A stretch of DNA of 64,000 nucleotides from Bradyrhizobium guangxiense (GCF_004114915.1 NZ_CP022220.1:620001-684000), one strand, 5' to 3'. Shown: positions 22,874 through 32,749, counted from the stretch's first letter. Translations and numbers: made by a program. Notes: a model not told the origin generated them from the sequence alone.

Positions 22874-23007
22874 TCATCTCCGAGCACGTCGGCTCTTTGG
22901 CTCTAGCTGGTTTCCTGATCCAGATCTGTTCGATCGTTGCGCCCATTCGGGTCGTCGCCTTCTCACACCCCCTTCGCCAACGTCAGGCTATTTCGTGCTG
23001 CATGCAG

Positions 23008-24033
23008 TCATGCCGTCACTGCCTGCGCTGGGTTCCGATAATCCTCCTTCCGGGTGAGCATGGCCCAAATCGTCCGAGCCATCTTGTTCGCCAAGGCGAT
23101 CGCCACAAGCATGCGCGGCTTCCTCGCCAGCATCTGCGCCAGCCAGGATCCGCTAGGGATCGACTTGCGCCCGAGCCAGTTCAGCCGCGACATCGCCCCA
23201 ACGATGAGCAACTGGCGAATGTCCGCCTGTCCTTCCTTCGAAACGCGTCCGAGCCTTTCCTTTCCCCCTGAGGAATGTTGCCGTGGGACCAAGCCGAGCC
23301 AAGCCGCGAAGTCTCGGCCACGTCGAAAGGCCGCCATGTCGGGCGCGAAAGCCTCGATCGCGAGTGCGGTCAGCGGGCCGACCCCCGGCATTGTCTGCAG
23401 CCGCTGCGCCGTGACCGTCCGCGTCGCCAACTTCTTGAGCTGCTCTGCCTTGGCATCGATCCGCTCCGTCTTGTAGGCGATCTGATCAATGAGACTCCGA
23501 CATTCCTCGCGGACCAGTTCTGGTAGATCGCTGTTCGGATCTTCGAGGATTGCGTCAATGCGTTTAAGTTGTTCGATTCCTTGCGGGATGATATGGCCGA
23601 ATTCGTAGAGAACAGAACGCAGCGCATTCACCAGATCGGTGCGCTGATGAACAAGGCGCTTCCGAGCCCGAAAGAGCACTGCCCTGGCCTGCTGTTCTTC
23701 CGATTTCGGCTCGACGAAGCGCATCTCGGGGCGCTGTGCCGCGATCACGATTGCTTCGGCATCAGCCGCGTCGTTCTTTTGGCGTTTCACAAAAGGCTTC
23801 ACATATTGCGGAGCGATCAGTTTCACTTCATGGCCGAGCTTGACCATCTCCCGTGCCCAATAGTGGGCGCTGCCACAGGCTTCCATCACCACCACTGCCG
23901 ATGGGTGGCCCGCCATGAACTTCCGAAACTGAAGCCGCGACAGTTTCTTTCGAAATTTCAAGTGTCCCGCCATTGACGCCCCGTGGAGCTGAAACACATT
24001 CTTGGCTAGATCCACTCCGATCACCGTATCCAT
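23008..24033 (-). CDS. IS110-family (IS1111-type) transposase, copy 2
   Basis: Predicted protein identical to that of copy 1 (341 aa, intact DEDD and C-terminal domains). It lies between the IS21 end and istA. Confidence 0.93.
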   Translation of the reverse strand: MDTVIGVDLAKNVFQLHGASMAGHLKFRKKLSRLQFRKFMAGHPSAVVVMEACGSAHYWAREMVKLGHEVKLIAPQYVKPFVKRQKNDAADAEAIVIAAQRPEMRFVEPKSEEQQARAVLFRARKRLVHQRTDLVNALRSVLYEFGHIIPQGIEQLKRIDAILEDPNSDLPELVREECRSLIDQIAYKTERIDAKAEQLKKLATRTVTAQRLQTMPGVGPLTALAIEAFAPDMAAFRRGRDFAAWLGLVPRQHSSGGKERLGRVSKEGQADIRQLLIVGAMSRLNWLGRKSIPSGSWLAQMLARKPRMLVAIALANKMARTIWAMLTRKEDYRNPAQAVTA

Positions 24034-24359
24034 CAATTTGCCGTCCTCTTCGCTTCGGGGTTCAAACACTGCGTTCTTGGCACATTACGATGCCGTCTGG
24101 GGAGGGCGGCAACCATCCCATCTCATCTGGTGATCTGTGATGTGTCGGCCGGGCACGCGAGTGATTCCTCTTGGCGGAAGAACCACTTGCATACCCCCGC
24201 CGGCCGCGATCACCAGTCGGCGCGGTCCTCCTCGGGATCGCGCCGACGCTGGGCTCGTAACTCCGGTCGGGCTACGCCCTCCCTACGTCACGAGCCCAGC
24301 GAAACTCTCTCACCTTGATTGACGCTGCCTTCCATCCTGATCGTCGCGCGACACTAGGC

Positions 24360-24957
24360 GCCCGTCGGCGCGATTGACTCGATGTCCGCGAGCGAGTGTG
24401 GCCGCCGGTTGTCGCTGAACTGGCAGCAAAGAACGCTGCCTATACCGGGACGCGACTTGCACGAGCGGCTCAGGCGCCACAGTTTGCTCGTTTTGACCGA
24501 TGGCGGCGACGGTGCGAGGAACGCGATGCTCCAGCTGAAGCGGCAGGCCTGCTGTAGAGTGAGGGCAGCTGTGCTACGTCTGATTATGGGATCAACACCA
24601 GAACGCAACTGACGTCCCCGTCTGTCAGACTCGGGACAGTTGTCGCACTAACATGGCGTCGCGACGCTCTCGCAATGGTGCTCAGAATCCCCTAACTCAT
24701 TTATACGTGTCAGAACTGTCATGCTCCCGCCGATGGCATCGGACTTGCTGATCCTCTCCTTGAGAGGCTTGCCCGGAGCTACTCCGGGGAGGTTTATTTG
24801 GCCCTGGAGGGGAATTGTAAATGGCGGAGAAGGCGTGCTCGAGATGCGGTCGATATCAATAAGATCAGGCTACGCGCTGACCAATACGTCCATTATCCAA
24901 GATACTGTTCGACCGATCCCACCTTCGGGCGCTCACGACCGCCTAAAACGGTAAAGC
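24360..24957. other. region right of compound copy 2, no firm gene
   Basis: No IS match recognised. Around 24830-24900 a frame reads DAVDINKIRLRADQYV, related to HAVDIGRIRLRDDQYV at about 27290. This suggests two diverged copies of a small coding sequence whose limits I cannot define. Confidence 0.4.
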
Positions 24958-25062
24958 ATGGAGCGCGCGGTGATCTTGGCACTCTGCGTGGCCGCTCTCG
25001 CAGCCGGTGGAGTGCTGCTTTCGTTCGCCAAGCAAGCGCTATACGTCTTGGCATTGGGGTAG
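24958..25062 (+). CDS. possible single-span membrane peptide, 34 aa
   Basis: MERAVILALCVAALAAGGVL then LSFAKQALYVLALG, almost wholly hydrophobic. No good ribosome-binding site is seen, so expression is doubtful. Confidence 0.25.
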   Translation: MERAVILALCVAALAAGGVLLSFAKQALYVLALG

Positions 25063-25089
25063 GAAAGTAGCGTAGCGATCATGTGGCTG

Positions 25090-25106
25090 TGGCACTTGAT
25101 TGGCGG
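25090..25106 (+). promoter_or_regulatory. sigma-54-like promoter, one mismatch
   Basis: TGGCACTTGATTGGCGG has TGGCAC and GG-N10-GC spacing, but the -12 element is TGGC instead of TTGC. It lies about 110 bp before the Cys-rich secreted protein. No TGT-N10-ACA site was found upstream. Confidence 0.35.
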
Positions 25107-25214
25107 CAGCCAATATTTGGATCAGCAGCACTGGCTGCGCAGGCCGCCAGGCGGGAGCTTTTTGACGACATCTTGGAGCCGACTGTCGAAACGACCGTGA
25201 TAAGGAGTCGAACG

Positions 25215-25625
25215 ATGAGCAGCTGGAAGTCCCTATTGAGCTGTACGGTGGTGGGAGTCCTGATGGTTGTCCAGTTGGAGCTGGCGACGGCAGCGCCGAT
25301 GCCGAGGAGTGTCGGAGTCGTGCAGGCCTTTCCTGGAGGCACGACCACGATGTCCCCTGTCTCTCACTGCAACTGCGAACGGAGGATCTCCAGTCTTGCA
25401 AGAGCCGAACTCTTCCGTGGCGCAAGTACGAGCGGCGGCTGTTATGGCCCTTATTGCGTATATGCGGAGCCGCCTTATGGATACCCTCCGGTCAGTTATG
25501 GCTGCAGTCCGTACCATACCGGCCCGCGGTCGTACCCGTTCCGCGCATATCCCTGCCACGGTTATAGGCACGGTTGTTACGGACGCCACTGTTGTTATCG
25601 CCAGTACGACTGCCCGGATTTGTGA
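25215..25625 (+). CDS. secreted Cys/Tyr/Gly-rich protein, 136 aa
   Basis: Function unknown. A consensus AAGGAG lies 7 bases before the ATG. Residues 1 to about 30 form a signal peptide (LLSCTVVGVLMVVQLELATAA, cut near A-APMP). The mature part has about 11 cysteines (HCNC, GGCYGPYCVY, YGCSPY, PCHGYRHGCYGRHCCY) and ends QYDCPDL, with Tyr/Pro/Gly between them. The pattern suggests an exported disulfide-bonded or metal-binding protein. A weak sigma-54-like promoter precedes it. No family is recognised. Confidence 0.65.
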   Translation: MSSWKSLLSCTVVGVLMVVQLELATAAPMPRSVGVVQAFPGGTTTMSPVSHCNCERRISSLARAELFRGASTSGGCYGPYCVYAEPPYGYPPVSYGCSPYHTGPRSYPFRAYPCHGYRHGCYGRHCCYRQYDCPDL

Positions 25626-26046
25626 CCGACCGGCGAGACGAAACTGTCGGCTACTGGTGAAGCGGATCTATAGCAAGGAGCAATATAAATGACCCCGATG
25701 TATGGTCCGGCCGTGCGTTGCAAGTGGTTTCGCCGAGCTGGCGGTGAGCGGTCTTGCATCAATGTATCCGGCCTTTGATTGGAGCATTTGCTCCGGCCAC
25801 CATGGATATCAGCGCGCGTGCGTTCTCGTTAGCGGACAGGCCTCGATTGGACCATTCGGGTCACCAGTGTTCGCATGCGCCGGGAAGACCGAACCTCCAT
25901 CTCGTCTCATCCTCTCGCAGACCTCGGCTGGAAATTATTGATAGGGGCTTACGTCATCGCTTGCTCCTCATTTTGCTCAGTTCCTTTGTTCGAGCCAAGG
26001 GCCGTTCCTTCGTCCCGGCCCGCAGAACGTCGATCGCGTCGCGCGC
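25626..26046. other. flank of IS110, no gene
   Basis: Low-information stretch between the secreted protein and the IS110 3' region. From about 25975 it becomes similar to the 3' flank of the IS110 at 38432. Confidence 0.4.
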
Positions 26047-26123
26047 AGGGGCGGTCAAGGCCAGCCGTCGCGCTTGGCTTGCGGCTGGCTCCGGCGTTGC
26101 CAGGCTGCGCCTTGACCGCGCCC
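26047..26123 (-). ncRNA. structured 3' non-coding region of IS110, candidate guide RNA
   Basis: GGGGCGGTCAAGGC and, about 50 bases on, GCCTTGACCGCGCCC form a long stem that encloses CAGCCG/CGGCTG pairing. It lies just after the transposase stop. A similar structured block follows the IS110 at 38432. IS1111-branch elements are known to encode their guide (bridge/seek) RNA in this position. Assignment here is inference. Confidence 0.4.
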
Positions 26124-26138
26124 AGCACGGCGCGAGGA

Positions 26139-27195
26139 TCAAGCGGGTCGGACGCCTGCATCGTCAGTCCTCGTCAGCTCGAAGGCGCGTCCTTTGGCCA
26201 GCACCGCCCAGGCGATGCGGGCAAGCTTGTTGGCGAGCGCGATCGCGAGCACGTTGTGGTGCAACCGCCTTTTGGCGGCTTCGATCCAGGACTTGAGCCC
26301 ATAACTTTCCCAGTTCTTTATCCTGACCAGCACAACGCACGCCGCCTGCACGAACAGAACGCGCAGGTAGCGATTGCCGCGCCTCGAGATTTTGCCGAGG
26401 ATCGTGCGGTCTCCCGTCGAGATCTGCTTGGGCAAGCCAAGCGCCGAAGTCGCGGCCTTTGGAGAATACGTCTCCGGTGCCGATCGCGGCCACCATGGCG
26501 CTCGAAATGATCGGCCCGATGCCAGGCACCGTCATTAGGCGCGAGCATGCCTGATCTTGACGGGCCAATGCTTCAATCTCGCCGGAGAGGCCATCGATGC
26601 GCTGATCCAGCCGGTGCCAGTCGCCTGCCAGCTCCTCGATGACACGCAACATGCGTGGCGACAGGGCATCGGCGCGCGTCGCAAGGATGGTGGGCAGTTC
26701 GGTGCGCAAGAAGCCGATACCTTGGCGCACGGCGATCCCGCGCTCCAACATGAAGGCGCGAATCTGGTTGATGATGCCGGTGCGTTGCGATACCAGCCGC
26801 TCGCGCACCCGGTGCAGCGCCTGCAGATCCAGTTGCTCCGCGGTCTTGGTCGCCACGAACTTCATCGTCGGGCGCTGCACGGCTTCGGCAATCGCTTCGG
26901 CGTCATTGAAGTCGTTCTCCTGTCCCCTGCTATAGGGGCGGACATATTTGGCCGGCATCAACCTCGCATCGTGACCAAGCGATGCGAGTTTGCGGCTCAG
27001 GTGATGTGCGCCGACGCAGGCTTCCATACCGATCAGGCAACGCGGCAGATTTGCGAGCCGCGCCTCCACTTGCCCACGCGGTCACTTTTGACGCAGAACG
27101 ATGGCGCCGCGCGCATCGTGGCCGACGACGTTGAACGAGTTCTTGCCGATATCGATGCCGATCACGGCGATCGCGGTATTGGGTGTCTGAGACAT
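26139..27195 (-). pseudogene. IS110-family transposase, nonsense plus frameshift
   Basis: The start MSQTPNTAIAVIGIDIGKNS at 27195 is interrupted by TGA (27079-27081 region, in place of a Trp codon) after VLRQK. It resumes at RGQVEARLANLPRCLIGMEA and ENDFNDAEAIAEAVQRP. Near 26430 the frame shifts inside GAWL, and the C-terminus continues as GKISRRGNRYLRVLFVQAA. All domains are represented, but two lesions disable it. Confidence 0.88.
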
Positions 27196-28122
27196 GGTGT
27201 GCTCCTTGTCTTTGCCGCCCCTTACCAGCTTCGCTTGCTGGCGGGGGCAGGAGGCCCATTAGCGGAGCTCGGAAGAGGAGGCGAACATGCCGTCGATATC
27301 GGGAGAATCAGGCTCCGCGATGACCAATATGTCCGTGAGTTTATTCGAACCTGATAACGACGTTCCAGGCGGCAAGCAATTGTAAAAGAGAACGCATGGA
27401 ACACGTGGCGTCTAGGCACTCCGGGGCGTCGCTCTGTCGAGGAATGTCTTGGCCATCTCGCTGTCAGTCATGCAGGTATACGTCGGCATTCATCTCCAGT
27501 GCCGGATCGAGGTCTGCATCCAGGTGCATCTCCGGCGCCGACATGCTCCGGCAACACTATCCATGCCTGTTGCGAGTGACTGTCGAGTTACGAAGAACTC
27601 ATGACCGCACATGGACGCATGGAGCACGCAGAGCATGCTTTGCTGATCGCCGTGCTGGCGCTATTCCGGTATCCTGGGCGATCTCGGACAAGCTCGGTAA
27701 GAGTGCACAAACCGAAGCGATCAGCAAACCTGTGGACGCCGTCATCGACTGGGCCTTGTTCATGGCCAAGACCAGCCGCCGCACAATGGTGGAGATGGTA
27801 GCTGAGCTGGAATCTCCTGCGGCGTCTATGTCACGCGTTCGCCGAGCTTCGACAAGCCAGGCCGATCGCCAGGACGGGCACTACGTTGGGGCCGGCAGCA
27901 ATCACGCCCTCCCGCTCGATGCCGTCGGGAGCGCTGACCTAAGCGATGTGAGGTTGATACTTTGTGCCTCCGTTATGAAAAGGCTTGAATCGCACCTAGC
28001 GTCACATTGTACGATCCTGGAATGAAGTCGAGACCTCTGGTGAACCAACGCCGGCTACTCCTTAGCACCTGGGATGGCATACTTGGCTGTGGAGTTCTCG
28101 TATCTGTTCTAGTGGAAACCGG
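27196..28122. other. region with fragmentary coding, no defined gene
   Basis: 27270-27355 reads HAVDIGRIRLRDDQYVREFI then a stop, a relative of the sequence at 24.85 kb. 27680-27840 reads ISDKLGKSAQTEAISKPVDA and VIDWALFMAKTSRRTMVEM, which looks like real protein of unknown family, but its ends are not defined. Confidence 0.35.
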
Positions 28123-28365
28123 ATGAAACGCGCGCTTTTGACTACGGCCGCACTGCTTTTGTTGGTAGGCACTGCTTCAGCCCGCACGCAAGAGGGCCCA
28201 CCGGAAGGCGCGCAGGAGCCCCCCGCCCGGGAGACTCCCTGGGACCCTGATGACCCGGGTGCGGCGTGCCGCCGGGTGCCGGTTCCTTGTTCTGAGGAAG
28301 AGAGAATTAAACATCCAGGCCGGCTGATTTGCGGCCATCAACGGCGCGGCAACTGCCGCACCTGA
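28123..28365 (+). CDS. small secreted protein, 80 aa
   Basis: MKRALLTTAALLLLVGTASA is a textbook signal peptide (cleavage after position 20). The mature 60 residues are Pro/Glu/Asp-rich (TQEGPPEGAQEPPARETPWD) with Cys at ACRRVPVPC and ICGHQRRGNC. No family is recognised. It is probably periplasmic or secreted. A weak GGAAAC precedes the ATG. Confidence 0.6.
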   Translation: MKRALLTTAALLLLVGTASARTQEGPPEGAQEPPARETPWDPDDPGAACRRVPVPCSEEERIKHPGRLICGHQRRGNCRT

Positions 28366-28490
28366 CAAAGAGAGCCCGCCGACGACCGTGCAACTTGATC
28401 GATCGGCCGCTATTTGGACTTGTGTTAGTTACCGCCGTCCACATCGAGCCTCGACGTCAGCACACCGAGGCCTACTCACCGCGCCGCAAC

Positions 28491-28806
28491 CTAATCTCGG
28501 CAGAGGCTACACTTATCGATGCGGAGATTCCGTTCCGGACAGCAGGGACCATAAGAGCCCGTCGATGGGGATAGTGCTCTAGGGTTGGGTGATGGCTCCG
28601 CGACAGCTGCAATGTCGCGGTCGATCTCTTGCGCAAGCGAGGCCAGTTCGCTCCTCGCAGTATCCACGATCCATTGATCGAGACCGAAAGCATCTTTGCC
28701 CCCATAACAAAGCCGTGAGCCGTCGAGCGAGCTCGCCGGCGGTGACGAACTTGCATTCCAGATGACTACTGTCCTGACTCACAAGTTCGCAATCGTAAAA
28801 TCGCAT
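28491..28806 (-). pseudogene. unknown gene with one frameshift at a G-run
   Basis: Starts MRFYDCELVSQDSSHLECKF then VTAGELARRLTALLW. At the GGGGG run near 28705 the frame must shift by one to continue GKDAFGLDQWIVDTARSELA, SLAQEIDRDIAAVAEPS, ending NLRIDKCSLCRD. Both halves have good codon character, so this is one gene of about 105 codons with a homopolymer frameshift or sequencing error. Function unknown. Confidence 0.45.
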
Positions 28807-28860
28807 TGGATTCGCTTGGTTGTGCCAGAGCTGGGTGCTGGAATAGCGACGAAGGATTTG

Positions 28861-29930
28861 ATGTCGGTCCAGCTACTTGCGCCCCTGATATTGAGCGATG
28901 ATGAGCGTGCCGCACTGACGTCACTGACGAAGCGGCGGAACACGGCGCAGGCGCTGGCTCTGAAAGCCCGGATTGTGTTGACCTGCGCGGAGGGAGGACA
29001 GAACAAGAAAGTGGCGGCCAAGCTGCGCCTGGAGCGGCGGGACGGTAGGCAAGTCGCGCCACCGTTTTTGTAGAGCAGCGCGTGGCCGGGCTTCACGACG
29101 AGCCGCGTTCCGGGGCTCCGCGCACGGTTGATGATGTCCGAATCGAAGTCGTGACCGTGCGAACGCTGGAGAACTGCCCCGCCACGCATTGGAGCTCCCG
29201 CAGCATGGCAAAGGCGAGCGGTCTGTTGGTGTCGACGGTTCAACGCATCTGGCGGGCCTTCGGGCCAGCCGCATCGGATGGAGACGTTCAAGCTCTCGAC
29301 AGACCCGTACCTACTGGCCAAGGTCCGCGACGTCGTCGGCTTTACGTCTCGCCGCCGCAGCACGCCATCGTCCCGTGTGTGAGCGACAAATCCCAAATCC
29401 AGGCTCTGGACCGCAGCCAGCCGATGTGGCCGATGCGACCTGGCCAGCCGGCCCGAAGGAGCCATGACTACAAAAGGCATGGCACCACCTCGCTGGTCGC
29501 GCCCTCGATATTGCGACCGGACGGGTCATCGGCAAGTGCTACCGACTTCACCGCGCCGCCGAATTTTGCAAGCTCCTCGACGAGACCCAGCCCGCGCCGG
29601 CTCGACGTCCATCTCGTCATGGACAACTACGCCACGCACACGACCCCGCTGATCCGGCGATGGCTAGTTAAAAGGCCGCGTTGGCATGTGCACCTGACCC
29701 CGACCAGCTCGTCATGGCTCAATCAGGAGCGCTTCTTCGAGCTCCTGACCGACAAGAACATCAGGCGCAGCGTCTATCGGAGCATTGCCGCCGTCAGGGC
29801 CGACATCGCTTCATTCATCGAACGGCACAACGCCGATCCAAAACCATTTCCATGGACCAATTCAATCGAGCGCTTCTGCCGATCCAATGCTCTGGTTCAG
29901 GACACTAGACTTGCAGCAGCACCCAGTGTG
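28861..29930 (+). pseudogene. IS630-family transposase, multiple frameshifts
   Basis: The N-terminal helix-turn-helix part reads LILSDDERAALTSLTKRRN and ALKARIVLTCAEGGQNKKVA. After a shift near 29040 it continues AGLHDEPRSGAPRTVDD, the DDE core KSQIQALDRSQP and DVHLVMDNYATHTTPLIRRW, then HVHLTPTSSSWLNQ and IERHNADPKPF. At least three frame changes are needed. This is one degraded IS630. Confidence 0.88.
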
Positions 29931-30163
29931 GGGCTCTGCGCATTTGGCCATAACGTTAATCATGGGCATGTACTCGAAGAGCGACCAAACACAGTTCGGC
30001 CCGCCGAACGGAATCGAGGCAAGAATGTGTCGACCCACGATCACGAGGATAAGTCTGGCCAGACCGCCCAACTGCTCGCAACGGCCAGGCCACTGAATGC
30101 CGAAGTGATACTTCATTGAAAACAAGAACGCCGCGGCATTGCTTGGTCGATTTCGGACAAGTC

Positions 30164-30179
30164 TGTCGAATTAGCCACA
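30164..30179 (+). promoter_or_regulatory. NifA upstream activator site
   Basis: TGTCGAATTAGCCACA, a perfect TGT-N10-ACA, about 100 bp upstream of the -24 element at 30280, the usual distance for NifA. Confidence 0.75.
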
Positions 30180-30278
30180 CATCGGTGTCGCAACGGGTGA
30201 ATACATAAGCCTTCCCTTCACCAGCCACGTGACTGCCGCCGGTCAGGATCGCGGTCGCTATACGGACCTCGTTTGCGA

Positions 30279-30294
30279 TGGCACAACTATTGCT
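30279..30294 (+). promoter_or_regulatory. sigma-54 promoter of the AAA+ ATPase gene
   Basis: TGGCACAACTATTGCT matches TGGCAC-N5-TTGCT, with GG-N10-GC spacing. The expected start is near 30306, 31 bp before the ATG at 30337. Confidence 0.85.
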
Positions 30295-30336
30295 ACCCCT
30301 TTACTCTGACACTCCATCTAACAATCGAGGAAGTAC

Positions 30337-31263
30337 ATGAAAGAGGCCTTCTCCGTAAACGAGAACAAGGACGAGTGCGTGGACGAGTGCGTCGACGAGT
30401 GCGTGGACCAGTACATGGATCACGAATTCCATCTTAATGCTGCGCTGTGGGCGCGGAGCGGCACGACCTTCCTCCCAGTCTCTGACGCTTCCTTGGAATT
30501 GCCAGCAGGTGCTTATCGCTGCCGCGAAAATAGTTGCACCGTTTTTTTCGAAAAGGTGCCGACTGTAACTGACACGCTCTTGAACTTGCCGGACACCGCC
30601 GCGGAGAGGCTTTTGGTCGAGTTCGACAAGTTCTGGGCTCTGCGCGAGAAGTACGTCGAGTACGGCTTCACGCACAAGCGCGGCATGCTCCTGTGGGGCC
30701 CTCCCGGTAGTGGCAAGACCTGCGCAATCGGACAAATGACACAGGTCGTTGTCCGAGATCATAATGGCGTAGTTGTCTTTATCGATCGCCCGCAACTGGC
30801 TAGCGCGTGTGTCGGTCTGCTGCGTCGCATTGAGCCCGAGCGGCCCGTGGTCATGGTTATGGAGGATCTGGACGAGCTCGTGGAAAGATGGGGCGCTGAG
30901 CACTTTCTTGCGTTGCTCGATGGCAACGCGCAAACTGCGAACGTGCTGCACGTTGCGACCACCAACCACCCTGACCGTCTGGACAGGCGCTTTGTCGATC
31001 GCCCTTCTCGCTTTGACACCATCATGGAAGTTGGTATGTCGTCCGCCCAGCCCCGCCGCGCCTACTTCAAAGCCAAGGAGCCATCGCTTGACGATGCTAC
31101 GCTCGACCGCTGGGTCGAGCAAACCAAACGCTACAATATAGCACATCTGCGAGAAGTCATCATTGGCATTAAGCTCTATGGCCAGAATGAGCGATCAGTG
31201 TTCGAAAGGTTGAATAGCATGCGTCAGAATCGCTTCGACTGCGAGAGCGAGGACAAAGAATGA
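30337..31263 (+). CDS. AAA+ ATPase under NifA/sigma-54 control
   Basis: 308 aa. An N-terminal domain (about 1-100) opens with the tandem DECV repeat (residues 12-23). The AAA module has Walker A GPPGSGKT (121-128), Walker B VVMVMEDLDEL (171-181), sensor-1 ATTNHPDRLD (207-216) and a second-region Arg cluster RRFVDRPSRFD. A small helical lid follows. GAGGAAG precedes the ATG. The promoter architecture (TGT-N10-ACA plus -24/-12) places it in the NifA regulon, so it should be made in low-oxygen nodules. The fold suggests an ATP-driven unfoldase or assembly factor. The substrate is unknown. No co-transcribed partner gene is seen downstream. Confidence 0.88.
   Translation: MKEAFSVNENKDECVDECVDECVDQYMDHEFHLNAALWARSGTTFLPVSDASLELPAGAYRCRENSCTVFFEKVPTVTDTLLNLPDTAAERLLVEFDKFWALREKYVEYGFTHKRGMLLWGPPGSGKTCAIGQMTQVVVRDHNGVVVFIDRPQLASACVGLLRRIEPERPVVMVMEDLDELVERWGAEHFLALLDGNAQTANVLHVATTNHPDRLDRRFVDRPSRFDTIMEVGMSSAQPRRAYFKAKEPSLDDATLDRWVEQTKRYNIAHLREVIIGIKLYGQNERSVFERLNSMRQNRFDCESEDKE
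30370..30417 (+). repeat. 12-bp coding tandem repeat (Asp-Glu-Cys-Val)
   Basis: GACGAGTGCGTG, GACGAGTGCGTC, GACGAGTGCGTG and a diverged GACCAGTACATG in tandem, encoding DECVDECVDECVDQYM in the ATPase N-terminus. Confidence 0.9.
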
Positions 31264-32014
31264 TGTCTTACTCCTAAGCTATGGCGACGCTGATCCTGTT
31301 TTAGGACCCGAATAGCTCGGCCGGAAGGTGGTGGCTCGGCACGCGTCATCCGGGTGTCAACTCGGGGGACGGACAATGGAGCCCTGCCGCCTGAGGCAAA
31401 CGTACGCTACGCTCCATTGATCCTGACGAACCTCTGGCGGGGGTACGGTCACCCTGCGGCACGTTTCGTCGGGCCTTCCGCTGGCGCTACCGAAGCACGG
31501 ACGCGTCGATCAAAACAGCGGTCTTCGAGCTTTGAATACCCGGGAAGGAGTACGTAGCTTGATCGTTCCCGTCATTAGTGTGACCGTCGCACTTCAAACA
31601 TGATGCGGAGCCGAACCATGGCGGATGAGCAGCGAGCTTCTGTCCAAACTGCACGCAGGATACTCTATTTTACAAGGTCCTACTAACCCTTCAGCGTCGC
31701 CTTAACTCTTCGCGAAACGAGCAGGCGAACGCGCTGCTGCTTGCATCGGCCGTCAGCACAGCACGAACTGACGACGTCGCAAATGCCTAGTAACGAAAGG
31801 AGCCGGTCATTGCGCAACCCCGGCCAGCTCCACGGCCGGCCTTCTCCTCCGTTCCCCCCGGGGGCGAATTTGCACGGGGCAACCACCGCACGTTCGGGAG
31901 CCTCCACATACGCTCTCACCCTGACCGTCGCGCTAGGTCGTTCTCGATCCGATCATGAGAGACCGTGAGATATCGTATGGAAGAGTTCACTCCTGCGCGC
32001 CTTTTGCTTCGTGG
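31264..32014. other. no recognised gene
   Basis: 750 bp after the ATPase. A 22-codon frame at 31618 (MADEQRASVQTARRILYF...) and a longer Arg/Pro-rich frame near 31750 are present, but neither has a motif. Confidence 0.4.
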
Positions 32015-32225
32015 TCTCAATCCAGGAGTGTATAACGATGCCTGCCCTGCGGGCCAGCCGAGAGGCCTCAATCAAAACCACGGCGCCAACTCGCCCTTCG
32101 CAAATGCGGCGAGCAGCTTCTCGAACCCGCGACGCGCGGTGCCACCACCAAAGCGACCGAGATCATGGTCGATCACGCTCACCTCGCTCCAGCCAAGCTG
32201 CCGCGCACCGTCACCTAAGCCTTAC
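32015..32225 (-). pseudogene. serine site-specific recombinase, N-terminal scrap
   Basis: Reads ARQLGWSEVSVIDHDLGRFG then GGTARRGFEKLLAAFAKGE, followed by a shift to VVLIEASRLARRAG. This is the resolvase-domain pattern (LGW...VIDxDLGxSG...R.GF..L). The catalytic Ser and the rest are missing. Confidence 0.65.
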
Positions 32226-32522
32226 TGCCGGCGCGGTCCACTCGGTTGTTGATAACCTGGTCGTCCGCCGACTGACGAACGTGCACGATGGCCCGGCGAG
32301 GAGCGTGCTCAGGCGTGTTCTTGCTCACCGCTGTCCTCCTCATGTCGTTTGCGTCGGTCACCCCGTCGGTGAGCGATTCGGTAGGAAGCTCCTTCAACAG
32401 CTCCAGCGTTGCTGGCAAGTTTCAATCGGAATGCTGCTGCATCTTGGAGGGCTCTCGAACCGATCTCCCTGTGAGGTGACGCGCTCGCCACGACGACGTC
32501 CCCACAAATGGGACGAATAACC

Positions 32523-32711
32523 CTAAGAGGAGGATAAAACCGCGTCGACAAGAGCGCGCACCTCCAGCGACCGTCCACCGCAAGCCGCGGAGCAGGGATC
32601 AATCGGAAGGACGCGGTGGTGCACCGTCCATGCCGGCAGGAGCGTTAACATCCCATCAGGTTGCCTGATAACTAAATCGGTCTCACCCTCAAGCCGCTTG
32701 CAAGGTGACAA
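32523..32711 (-). pseudogene. recombinase-module small ORF remnant
   Basis: Reads LVIRQPDGMLTLLPAWTVHH, similar to short proteins (VxRQPDGTLTLIPxW) that accompany serine-recombinase cassettes in rhizobia. Same strand as the recombinase scrap at 32015. The frame is short and the identity tentative. Confidence 0.35.
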
Positions 32712-32749
32712 CGACGACTAACGCTGCGCATTGCGGATGGAACGGGGAG

